Assembly (NCBI GenBank): GCA_002346745.1
Contig: DEAL01000041.1
Location: forward strand, 1 to 6,162
Reading direction: 5' to 3'
DNA length: 6,162 bases
Source: Candidatus Neomicrothrix sp. UBA2983
GTDB taxonomy: Bacteria; Actinomycetota; Acidimicrobiia; Acidimicrobiales; MedAcidi-G1
Both the position numbers and the translations under genes were made by a program. The notes beneath the pieces were generated by a model that was not told the DNA's origin, did no database searches, and saw nothing but the letters and a program-made list of their open reading frames with translations. Below are positions 1 to 6,078 of this stretch, in pieces (the stretch's first letter is position 1; every line of letters begins with the position of its first letter).

Positions 1-8
1 CGCTGCTC

Positions 9-92
<84 letters not shown>

Positions 93-95
93 CCC

Positions 96-121
96 GACGG
101 CCCCCTCCCGAGGGGGCCGTC
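96..121. terminator. Perfect GC-rich hairpin between convergent tRNA-Leu and the oxidoreductase operon
   Basis: An 11-bp perfect inverted repeat, GACGGCCCCCT and AGGGGGCCGTC, encloses the 4-base loop CCCG. It starts 4 bases after the tRNA-Leu discriminator. On the other strand its base directly abuts the TGA stop of the minus-strand gene (122-124). This position suits a shared bidirectional terminator. There is no T-run on either side, so it is not a classic Rho-independent terminator. U-tract-less hairpin terminators have been proposed in high-GC actinobacteria, but it could instead mainly protect mRNA 3' ends. Confidence 0.7.
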
Positions 122-1168
122 TCACGCGTCGGGGAGGGGTTCGCAGCCGGCGATGTCGGCGAGCAGGCGAAGCTCCTCGTCGCTGCGGGGCCGAACCGTG
201 ATCCCCGTGGCGTCCGTCTCCTCCCATGCCGCCCACTTCGCCCGGATGCGCTGGTCGTCACCGATGAGCGCCCCGTCGTCGAGGTAGTCGTCGGGAACCG
301 CTGCCGCCGCCTCCTTCCGGCGACCGGCTGCGAACAACTCCTGGATCCTGCCTGCCGCCTCGCCGAAGCCGCGACGCACCATGGCGTCCCGGTGGAAATT
401 GTGCTCATCGGTGCCGTAGCCGCCGACGAGCATCGCCACCTGCGGCCGTGCAGCGTCGAGTGCCGCCTGCACGTCGTCGGTGAGCGCTACCCGGGCCGAC
501 GCCTGAACCTCCACGTCTGCGAGGGTCCGGCCACCCGCCAACAGGCCCGCCGCGATGTCGTCCGCGTACAGGTGGGCGCTGCCCGGCGTGTACCCGAGCG
601 GCAGCCAGCCATCGGCCACCTCGAAGGCCAGGCGAACGTTGCGCGACCCGCCGCAGGCGAGGAACACCGGCAGGTCGGGCGCCATGTGGAGGATCGGCTT
701 GAGAGGCTTGCCGACGCCGAGGCCGTCGGGACCGTCGTGGGGCAGGCGCAGAACCTCGCCGTCGAGCGCCACGGGCGCCTCCCGCCGGAACACCTGGCGC
801 ACCACGTCGACGTACTCGCGCAGCGTCTGGTGTGGGCGGCGCCACGGTTGCCCGTACCAGCCCTCGACCACCTGGGGACCGGAGAGCCCGAGCCCGCAGA
901 CCACCCGTCCGGGCGCCATCGCCTCGAGGGTGCCGAACTGCATGGCTGCCGTCGTGGGAGGACGGGCGGCGACCTGCGCCACGGCTGTGCCCAGGCGCAG
1001 GTGACTGATGTGGGCGGCGAGGAACGCGAGGGGGGTGACGGCGTCGGCGCCGTAGATCTCGGCGGTCCACACCGAGTCGTAGCCGAGCCGCTCGGCCAAC
1101 AGGACCCGGTCCAGTGGCAGGTCAAGGCGGGCTGACGACCAGACGTCGAGGCCGAGACCGAGCTTCAT
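122..1168 (-). CDS. LLM-class F420-dependent oxidoreductase (Rv3520c-like)
   Basis: This 348-aa protein belongs to the luciferase-like monooxygenase superfamily, TIM-barrel enzymes that use FMN or, in actinobacteria, often reduced F420. The N-terminus MKLGLGLDVW, the TAEIYGADAVTPLAF segment (35-49), LRLGTAV (57-63) and the signature GLGLSGPQVVEGWYGQ (92-107) closely resemble the F420-dependent Rv3520c-type group as I recall it, and length also fits. CGGSRNVRLAFEVADGWLP (172-190) is the usual later barrel segment. The substrate is unknown. It is the last gene of the minus-strand run, 10 bases after acuI. A weak GAGG (1177-1180) overlaps the acuI stop and sits 8 bases before this ATG, suggesting coupled translation. 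The family call is firm. F420 rather than FMN use is inferred from similarity. Confidence 0.9.
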   Translation of the reverse strand: MKLGLGLDVWSSARLDLPLDRVLLAERLGYDSVWTAEIYGADAVTPLAFLAAHISHLRLGTAVAQVAARPPTTAAMQFGTLEAMAPGRVVCGLGLSGPQVVEGWYGQPWRRPHQTLREYVDVVRQVFRREAPVALDGEVLRLPHDGPDGLGVGKPLKPILHMAPDLPVFLACGGSRNVRLAFEVADGWLPLGYTPGSAHLYADDIAAGLLAGGRTLADVEVQASARVALTDDVQAALDAARPQVAMLVGGYGTDEHNFHRDAMVRRGFGEAAGRIQELFAAGRRKEAAAAVPDDYLDDGALIGDDQRIRAKWAAWEETDATGITVRPRSDEELRLLADIAGCEPLPDA

Positions 1169-1178
1169 GGAAAGCGCC

Positions 1179-2165
1179 TCAGGCGTTGACGTCGACCACG
1201 ACGCGCCCCCGGACCCGCCCCGCCAGGATCTCCTCCGAGACGCCGATCACGTCGTCGAGGCCGACGATGTGGGTCATCGACGCCAGCAGGCCCTGGTCCA
1301 GGTCGGCGGCCAGGCGCTCCCAGGCCACGAGGCGCCGGGGCCGGGGCACGGTCACCGAGTGAACACCCCGAAGCGTCACGCCCCGCAGGATGAACGGCGC
1401 CACCGTGGTCGGCAGGTCCATGCCCTGCGCCAACCCACAGGCGGCCACGCAGCCCTCGGGCTCGATGGCGGCCAGCACGTTGGCCAGGGTGTGGCTGCCG
1501 ACGGCGTCGACGGCGCCCGCCCAGCGGCTGCGTTGGAGCGGCCGGGTCGACGACTCCGACAACTCGTTGCGGTCGACGATGGTCGACGCACCGAGGCCGG
1601 TCAGGTAGTCGGCCTCCTCGGGGCGACCCGTCGAGGCGTGGACCTCGTAGCCGCGAGCAGCCAGCAGGGCGATTGCGGTGCTGCCCACTCCGCCGGCGGC
1701 GCCGGTGACGAGGACGGGGCCGCCGTCGGGCCGTACGTCGTGCTCCTCGAGGGCGAGTACGCAGAGCATCGCCGTGTAGCCGGCCGTGCCGATGGCCATG
1801 GACTGTTCGGAGGTGAAGGCGTCGGGCAGCGGAACCGTCCAGTCGCCGTTCACCCGGGCCCGCTGGGCGAAGCCGCCCCAGGTGTCCTCGCCGATGCCCC
1901 AGCCGTTGACGATGACGGCGTCACCCACCGCCACATCCGGATGCTCGGATTCGACCACGGTGCCGGCCAGGTCGATGCCCGGGACCATCGGCCACGAGCG
2001 CACGATCGGCGACGAGTTCGTAACCGCCAGGCCGTCCTTGAAGTTGACCGTCGAGTGGGTCACGTCGACGAGTACGTCGCCGGCGGGGAGGGCGTCGTCG
2101 GCGACCTCGGTGACGCCGGCCCGGAAGCCGTCGTCGTCCTTGTCGACCAGCAGGGCACGGAACAC
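1179..2165 (-). CDS. acuI: AcuI/YhdH-type NADPH-dependent acrylyl-CoA reductase-like oxidoreductase
   Basis: This 328-aa protein is a zinc-free medium-chain dehydrogenase/reductase of the YhdH/AcuI group. Characterised members reduce acryloyl-CoA to propionyl-CoA with NADPH, in 3-hydroxypropionate or DMSP/acrylate metabolism. Group hallmarks are visible: NFKDGLAVTN (41-50), PGIDLAGTV (62-70), GWGIGEDTWGGFAQRARV (88-105), GTAGYTAMLCVLALEEH (126-142), the Rossmann loop GAAGGVG (155-161), EADYLTGLGAS (184-194) and GLAQGMDLPTTVAPFILRGV (244-263). The frame stays open upstream into the neighbouring hydrolase gene. The GTG at 2165 is chosen because GAGGAG lies 5 bases before it and the family N-terminus (FRALLVDKD) begins there. 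The length matches the family. The CoA substrate is not proven by sequence, since related quinone oxidoreductases look alike. It lies fourth in the operon, 35 bases after the MBL hydrolase gene. Confidence 0.9.
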   Translation of the reverse strand: MFRALLVDKDDDGFRAGVTEVADDALPAGDVLVDVTHSTVNFKDGLAVTNSSPIVRSWPMVPGIDLAGTVVESEHPDVAVGDAVIVNGWGIGEDTWGGFAQRARVNGDWTVPLPDAFTSEQSMAIGTAGYTAMLCVLALEEHDVRPDGGPVLVTGAAGGVGSTAIALLAARGYEVHASTGRPEEADYLTGLGASTIVDRNELSESSTRPLQRSRWAGAVDAVGSHTLANVLAAIEPEGCVAACGLAQGMDLPTTVAPFILRGVTLRGVHSVTVPRPRRLVAWERLAADLDQGLLASMTHIVGLDDVIGVSEEILAGRVRGRVVVDVNA

Positions 2166-2170
2166 GGGAT

Positions 2171-2176
2171 CTCCTC
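2171..2176 (-). promoter_or_regulatory. Shine-Dalgarno GAGGAG of acuI
   Basis: On the minus strand GAGGAG precedes the GTG start (2165-2163) by the 5-base spacer ATCCC. This site decides the start, because the open frame extends about 100 codons further upstream, antisense-free but overlapping the MBL gene. Confidence 0.8.
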
Positions 2177-2200
2177 GGGGATGGGGGGCGGTGCGCCGGA

Positions 2201-2962
2201 CTACCGGCCGAACATGGCCAGCCACTGCTCCTCGGAGCGCGGCATGAACACGAAGTTGGTGGACCGGGTGTGGCCCATGGTCGCCGACGGCTGCGGCGAG
2301 TACAGGTGCCCGGGATAGAGCACCGCCTCGTCGGGCACCCGGGCCAGCCGCTGGGTGAGGCTCTGGTAGAGCGCCGCCGGATCGCCGCCCGGCAGGTCGG
2401 TGCGGCCACACCCCTCGAGGAACAGCGTGTCCCCGGCAACCAGGCGGCCGTCGACGAGGAAGCACTGGCTGCCGGGCGTGTGGCCAGGGGTGTGGATCAA
2501 CTCAATGTCGACCTCCCCCACCCGAACCCGGTCGCCGCTGGCGTGCTCGACCACGTCGCCCTCGCCAAGGCCGGTGACCTTGCGGATGAACTCGGCCTCC
2601 TCCCGCTGTGCGTGGACCGGCACCGAGACCTCCTCGAGCAGCTCCTTGGCGCCCGCTATGTCAAAGCCCATCATCGAACCGCCCACGTGGTCGGGGTGGT
2701 AGTGGGTGGCCAGCACCCCGGCGCAGCGCATGCCGTCCGCTTCGAGGATCCCCAACAGGCCCGCCACGTCGTAGGCCGGGTCGACGACCACCGCCTCGCC
2801 GGTCTGCCGGTCGCCGATCAGGTACACGAAGTTGACCATCTGCTGCGCCAACTGGTTGCGGTGCCCGAAGTCCCGGCCGGACAGGAGCTGGCGGAAGTAG
2901 AGGCGGTCGTCGCCGGGCACGGCGCCCGGGGCGCCGCCGTCGGAACCGGAACCGTCGTTCAT
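2201..2962 (-). CDS. MBL-fold metallo-hydrolase, glyoxalase II-like
   Basis: This 253-aa metallo-beta-lactamase-fold protein has a complete binuclear metal site: HYHPDH with His87, His89, Asp91 and His92, then His161 in HTPGHTPGS, Asp178 in AGDTLF, and His219 in YPGHLY. The segment GCGRTDLPGGD (184-194) is typical of the glyoxalase II and persulfide dioxygenase (ETHE1-like) branch. These enzymes hydrolyse thioesters such as S-lactoylglutathione or oxidise persulfides; the exact substrate here cannot be read. There is no signal peptide, so it should be cytosolic. The first 20 residues are Gly/Asp/Pro-rich and poorly conserved in style. No clear Shine-Dalgarno precedes ATG 2962, and the GTG for Val15 (2920) is an alternative start. 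It lies 21 bases after larC and 35 before acuI, inside the operon. Confidence 0.88.
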   Translation of the reverse strand: MNDGSGSDGGAPGAVPGDDRLYFRQLLSGRDFGHRNQLAQQMVNFVYLIGDRQTGEAVVVDPAYDVAGLLGILEADGMRCAGVLATHYHPDHVGGSMMGFDIAGAKELLEEVSVPVHAQREEAEFIRKVTGLGEGDVVEHASGDRVRVGEVDIELIHTPGHTPGSQCFLVDGRLVAGDTLFLEGCGRTDLPGGDPAALYQSLTQRLARVPDEAVLYPGHLYSPQPSATMGHTRSTNFVFMPRSEEQWLAMFGR

Positions 2963-2983
2963 GACCGCATCGTAGGGAGCAGG

Positions 2984-4183
2984 TCAGGCCGGCTCGCCGT
3001 CGGGCGGTGGCACAAGGGGCTCGACCCCCCGCTGTCGCCACGCCTCCTCGGCCAGGGACACGACCTCCCGCAACGGCAGACCCAGGAGGCGGGCGGCCCG
3101 GGCGGCGTCGTCGTGCTCGGGCTTGGCGCGCCCCGCGGTGACCTTCATGGCGATCCGCTCGCCGAGGACCTCGACCTCGTCCAACGAACGGGCGGCCGGC
3201 CAGCGCTCGATGGTGTGGCCGCGCACGCCCAGCGACCCGGTCTCGGCGGTGAGGACGGCGGCGACCTCGCCCATCCGGGCCGGATCGCACAGGGCGCTCA
3301 CCACGTGGGCGGGGCGGCCCTTCTTCATCACGATCGGGGTGACCCAGGCGTCGTGGGCGCCGGCCTCGAGGCACCGCTCCACGGCGTGGGCGAGCGCCTC
3401 GCCGGTGGCGTCGTCGACGTTGACCTCCAGCACGGCGACCGGTTGTCCCGGCCGGTCGGCCACGGTGGCCTCGCCGACCACCACCTGGGTGGCGTTGGGT
3501 TGTCCGTCGAGGTCGCGGTCGCCGGCACCGAAGCCGCTGGCGGCGATCGCCATGGCCGGCATCGCCCCCCACCCGCAGGCCGTGGCGGCCAGCAGGGCGG
3601 CACCCGTGGGGGTGGTCAACTCGAACGGGACGTCGGTGCCGTGCGTCGGGGCGCCGGCCAGGAGGCCGACGGTGGCGGGGGCCGGCACGGGGATGAGGCC
3701 GTGGGCGGAGCGCACCATGCCGGTCCCGGTGGCGACGCTGCTGGCGTGGACCTCGTCGATGCCGAGCACCTCGAGGGCGGCGCAGGTGCCGACCACGTCG
3801 ACGATGCTGTCGAGCGCCCCGACCTCGTGGAAGTGCACCTGGGAGGGCGGGCGGTTGTGCAGCCGGCCCTCCACCTCGGCGAGGGCGTGGAAGGTGGCGA
3901 GGGACCGACGGGCCACCCGCTCCGGCAGCCCGGCCTCCTCGATCATGGCCGTGATGTTCCCGGCGGTGCGGTGGACCGTGGTGTCCTCGGCGTGGACACG
4001 GGCCTTGGTGGCGGCGATTCCGCAGCGCAGCACCGGCTCGAACTCGAGCTTCCAGCCGCCCACCGGCAGTCGCTCGACCAGTTCGACCACCTGGTCGCCG
4101 TCGGCGCCGGCGTCGACCAGTGCCCCGAGGGCCATGTCGCCGGCGATGCCGGAGAAGCAGTGGAACCAGGCCAGGCGGGTCAC
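2984..4183 (-). CDS. larC: LarC, nickel-pincer cofactor biosynthesis nickel insertase
   Basis: LarC inserts nickel into the dithiolated pincer nucleotide in a CTP-dependent cyclometallation, finishing the NPN cofactor of lactate racemase and related LarA-family enzymes. The 399-aa product shows FSGIAGDM (10-17), HFHEVGALDSIVD (117-129), HGLIPVPAPAT (161-171), ELTTPTG (188-194), EVNVDD (253-258), DAWVTPIVMKKGRP (278-291) and ETGSLGVR (314-321). These are the DUF111/LarC family landmarks across both the N- and C-terminal parts. The C-terminal half, which Lactiplantibacillus plantarum reaches by a programmed frameshift (larC1/larC2), is here in the same frame. The GTG at 4183 is chosen because translation from it begins with the family N-terminus TRLAWFHCFSG, and it overlaps the larB stop as GTGA. 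A weak GGGG (4192-4195) lies 8 bases upstream. The frame stays open further upstream inside larB, but that part looks like antisense-style Arg-rich shadow. Confidence 0.94.
   Translation of the reverse strand: MTRLAWFHCFSGIAGDMALGALVDAGADGDQVVELVERLPVGGWKLEFEPVLRCGIAATKARVHAEDTTVHRTAGNITAMIEEAGLPERVARRSLATFHALAEVEGRLHNRPPSQVHFHEVGALDSIVDVVGTCAALEVLGIDEVHASSVATGTGMVRSAHGLIPVPAPATVGLLAGAPTHGTDVPFELTTPTGAALLAATACGWGAMPAMAIAASGFGAGDRDLDGQPNATQVVVGEATVADRPGQPVAVLEVNVDDATGEALAHAVERCLEAGAHDAWVTPIVMKKGRPAHVVSALCDPARMGEVAAVLTAETGSLGVRGHTIERWPAARSLDEVEVLGERIAMKVTAGRAKPEHDDAARAARLLGLPLREVVSLAEEAWRQRGVEPLVPPPDGEPA
4180..4183 (-). other. larB/larC stop-start overlap (GTGA)
   Basis: On the minus strand GTGA contains both the larC GTG start and the larB TGA stop. 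Overlaps of this kind usually couple translation by re-initiation, keeping the two pathway enzymes in fixed proportion. Confidence 0.85.
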
Positions 4184-4923
4184 GACGGCGGCCCCAGCCA
4201 GCGCATCACGGCGCAGGCGGCGCCGAAGCCGTTGTCGATGCCGACGACCGTGAGGCCCGAGGCACACGAGGCGAGCATCCCCAGCAGGGCGGTGACGCCC
4301 TCGAGGGAGGCGCCGTAGCCGACGCTGGTGGGCACGGCGACCAGCGGTGCCCCGGTCAGGCCGCCGACCACGCTGGTGAGAGCCCCCTCCATGCCGGCGA
4401 CCACGACCACGGCGTCGGCCGCCTGGAGCACTTCGACCTCGGCGAGGAGGCGGTGGATGCCAGCCACGCCGACGTCGGTGATGCGCACGGGGTCGAGGCC
4501 GTGCGCCCACAGCACGGTGGCGCACTCGTCGGCGACCGGCAGGTCGGCGGTTCCGGCGGTGACCACGGCAACCTGTTCGCCGCGTTCTGCGGCCCGCCGC
4601 CAGACGGCGGTCGCCCCCCGGACGGTGGCGGTGGCGTCGACCGCCAAGGCCGCCTCGAACTGCGCCTTGTCGGCCCGGGTCAGTACCACCGGGCCGATTC
4701 CGCCGGCCAGCAGCTCCCCCACGACCAGTGCCACGTCCTCCGGAGTCTTGCCCGGCCCGTACACCGCCTCGGGGAGGCCCTGGCGGAGCGCCCGGTGGTG
4801 GTCGACCCGTGCGTTGCCGAGGTCGGTGAACGGCAGCGCCGCCAGGCGACGCACCGCATCGTCCGGTTCGACCTCGCCGGCGGCGACGGCGTTCAGCAAA
4901 CCCCGAAGGGCCTCGGCGTCCAT
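4180..4923 (-). CDS. larB: LarB, pyridinium-3,5-biscarboxylic acid mononucleotide synthase
   Basis: LarB carries out the first step of nickel-pincer nucleotide synthesis. It carboxylates the pyridinium ring of nicotinic acid adenine dinucleotide at C5 and hydrolyses the dinucleotide, releasing AMP. The 247-aa product has the usual LarB length: an N-terminal region with the family-like GNARVDHHRALRQGLPEAVYG (36-56) and a C-terminal PurE-like domain. That domain shows VTAGTADLPVADE (121-133), DVGVAGIHRLL (150-160), VAGMEGALTSVVGGL (175-189), PTSVGYGAS (198-206) and SCASGLTVVGIDNGFGAA (219-236). Cys220 probably matches the cysteine reported to attack the pyridinium ring. The ATG at 4923 is chosen because GGGAGAGGA lies 7 bases before it; an in-frame ATG at 4971 would add 16 unlikely residues and overlap pheA. 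It heads the minus-strand operon and overlaps larC by 4 bases, so the two are probably translationally coupled. Confidence 0.95.
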   Translation of the reverse strand: MDAEALRGLLNAVAAGEVEPDDAVRRLAALPFTDLGNARVDHHRALRQGLPEAVYGPGKTPEDVALVVGELLAGGIGPVVLTRADKAQFEAALAVDATATVRGATAVWRRAAERGEQVAVVTAGTADLPVADECATVLWAHGLDPVRITDVGVAGIHRLLAEVEVLQAADAVVVVAGMEGALTSVVGGLTGAPLVAVPTSVGYGASLEGVTALLGMLASCASGLTVVGIDNGFGAACAVMRWLGPPS

Positions 4924-4928
4924 GTCAC

Positions 4929-4934
4929 TATCCT
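4929..4934 (+). promoter_or_regulatory. Candidate -10 box of pheA (TATCCT)
   Basis: TATCCT fits the actinobacterial TAnnnT -10 consensus. Eight bases separate it from the pheA GTG at 4943, so transcription would begin at or within a couple of bases of the start codon, giving a leaderless message. No Shine-Dalgarno is seen before the GTG, which agrees with this. No convincing -35 is visible; it would lie inside larB. Confidence 0.45.
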
Positions 4935-4939
4935 CTCCC
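4931..4939 (-). promoter_or_regulatory. Shine-Dalgarno of larB
   Basis: The minus strand reads GGGAGAGGA followed by a 7-base spacer and ATG 4923. It is the strongest ribosome binding site in the window and selects this start over the in-frame ATG at 4971. It overlaps the candidate -10 box of the divergent pheA gene on the opposite strand. Confidence 0.8.
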
Positions 4940-4942
4940 GTC

Positions 4943-5890
4943 GTGGCCGATGACGCACCCCCAAACCCCACGACCGTCGCCTATCTGGGTCCGGCGGGAA
5001 CCTTCACCGAGCAGGCCCTGTTCACCCAGCCCGACCTCGTGGCGCTCGACCACGTGCTGGCGACGTCCATCCCCGACGTGCTGCGGCGGGTCGCCGAGGG
5101 CGAGGTTTGCCAGGGGTTCGCCGCCATCGAGAACTCCATCGAGGGCAGCGTCAACGTCACCCAGGACACGCTGGCCTTCGAGGCCGACCTGCTGATCCAG
5201 CGCGAGGTCGTCATCTCGGTCCAGCTGAACCTACTGGCCCGGCCGGGCACGACCCTGGCCGACGTCGAACGGGTCGTGTCGTTCCCGCACGCCATCGCCC
5301 AGTGCCGTGGATGGCTGGCCGAGCACCTGCCCGACGCCGCCATCGACGCCTCCAACTCGACCGCCGACGCGGCCCGCCGGATCGCCGACGGCGAGGGCTC
5401 CACCACCGCCGCCATCGCCCCGGCCCGGGCCGCCGAGGTCTACGGCCTCGACGTCCTGGCCGAGGACGTCGAGGACCATCCCGAGAACGAGACCCGGTTC
5501 GTGCTGGTCGCCGACGACGGCATCCCGGCCCCGACCGGCCACGACAAAACCTCGCTGGTCGTGTTCCAACGGGCCGACCGGCCCGGCAGCCTCCTCGGGA
5601 TCCTCCAGGAGTTCGCCGCCCGTTCGATCAACCTGACCCGCCTGGAGTCCCGCCCGACCAAGCAGGGCCTCGGTGACTACTGCTTCCTGATGGACCTCGA
5701 GGGGCACGTGGCCGACGACGTCGTGGCCGACTGCCTTCGCAACCTGCACATGAAGCACGGCCGCGTGAAGTTCCTCGGCTCGTATCCGGCGGCGGGCAGC
5801 AACGGCGACGAGGTGCGCAGCGAGGCCTCGGCGGCCATGCAGGCCGCCGACGTCTGGCTCGGCGACCTGCGGGGCCGGATCACCGACTGA
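4943..5890 (+). CDS. pheA: Prephenate dehydratase
   Basis: This enzyme converts prephenate to phenylpyruvate, the committed step to phenylalanine, in the cytosol. The 315-aa product is a stand-alone dehydratase with no chorismate mutase domain. The catalytic domain (about 12-190) shows AYLGPAGTFTEQAL (13-26), IENSIEGSVN (62-71), FPHAIAQCRGWL (114-125), NSTADAA (138-144) and NETRFVLV (182-189) with the catalytic Thr184 of the TRF motif. The ACT domain (about 202-280) shows DRPGSLLGIL (212-221) and ESRP (235-238), the phenylalanine-binding motifs, so feedback inhibition is expected. A 35-residue polar tail of no recognised function follows. GTG 4943 is chosen because conserved sequence begins 12 residues in; the open frame reaches much further upstream only as a shadow of larB. 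No Shine-Dalgarno is present, which suggests a leaderless mRNA. It is divergent from larB and probably functionally unrelated to it. Confidence 0.95.
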   Translation: MADDAPPNPTTVAYLGPAGTFTEQALFTQPDLVALDHVLATSIPDVLRRVAEGEVCQGFAAIENSIEGSVNVTQDTLAFEADLLIQREVVISVQLNLLARPGTTLADVERVVSFPHAIAQCRGWLAEHLPDAAIDASNSTADAARRIADGEGSTTAAIAPARAAEVYGLDVLAEDVEDHPENETRFVLVADDGIPAPTGHDKTSLVVFQRADRPGSLLGILQEFAARSINLTRLESRPTKQGLGDYCFLMDLEGHVADDVVADCLRNLHMKHGRVKFLGSYPAAGSNGDEVRSEASAAMQAADVWLGDLRGRITD

Positions 5891-5923
5891 ACCTCGGACG
5901 GTTCACCGCCACGCGGGCCGAAT

Positions 5924-6011
5924 TGGCGGAGGGAGGGGGATTCGAACCCCCGGAGCCCGTGGGCTCAACGGCTTTCAAGGCCGTCGCAATCGTCCGCTCT
6001 GCCATCCCTCC
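5924..6011 (-). tRNA. tRNA-Ser, anticodon TGA
   Basis: This class II tRNA decodes UCA and, by wobble, other UCN codons. The acceptor stem GGAGGGA (6011-6005 on the minus strand) pairs with TCCCTCC (5934-5928). The discriminator is G (5927) and CCA (5926-5924) appears encoded. The anticodon stem ACGGC/GCCGT holds the loop CTTGAAA with anticodon TGA at 5977-5975. The variable arm is GAGCCC-AC-GGGCTC, and the T arm is GGGGG-TTCGAAT-CCCCC (5951-5935). The mature body is 5927-6011. It points toward pheA, 33 bases from the pheA stop, and no hairpin terminator is seen between them. Confidence 0.96.
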
Positions 6012-6018
6012 GCCGCCG

Positions 6019-6024
6019 AGCGTA
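6019..6024 (-). promoter_or_regulatory. Candidate -10 box of tRNA-Ser(TGA)
   Basis: The minus strand reads TACGCT, matching TAnnnT. Seven bases separate it from the tRNA 5' end (6011), so transcription would begin almost at the mature 5' end. No clear -35 is seen. Confidence 0.4.
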
Positions 6025-6061
6025 GGCGGATGGCCGGGGTCCGCGGCTTCGGGCCCTCCGG

Positions 6062-6067
6062 TAGCCT
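6062..6067 (+). promoter_or_regulatory. Candidate -10 box of tRNA-Ser(GCT)
   Basis: TAGCCT matches TAnnnT and ends 11 bases before the tRNA 5' end (6079), so a leader of a few bases would be removed by RNase P. No clear -35 is seen. Confidence 0.4.
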
Positions 6068-6078
6068 CGTGCGTTCGA

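Noticed and set aside
392..1135. A 247-codon plus-strand open frame opposite the LLM oxidoreductase, and others like it at 1167-2318
   Set aside because: Composition is shadow-like, no ribosome binding site or domain is seen, and the opposite strand is a well-supported gene.
2166..2465. Upstream extension of the acuI frame as a fusion with another domain
   Set aside because: It overlaps the C-terminal coding part of the MBL gene, has no domain character, and GTG 2165 has a well-placed GAGGAG.
2270..4318. A 682-codon open frame on the plus strand opposite larC and the MBL gene
   Set aside because: It is rich in Gly, His, Arg and Val with no recognisable domain, and lies wholly opposite genes with clear family motifs. 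Long antisense frames are expected at this GC content.
4184..4525. Upstream extension of larC frame
   Set aside because: Arg/Gly/His-rich sequence overlapping larB; the LarC family N-terminus begins at GTG 4183.
4328..4942. Upstream extension of the pheA frame, which would add 205 residues
   Set aside because: The added part is Ser/Ala/Arg/Thr-rich shadow of larB, and the prephenate dehydratase N-terminus starts just after GTG 4943.
5891..5923. Possible terminator between pheA and tRNA-Ser(TGA), from CGGT-TC-ACCG
   Set aside because: The stem is only 4 bp with a 2-base loop and no T-run, so it is not a credible hairpin.
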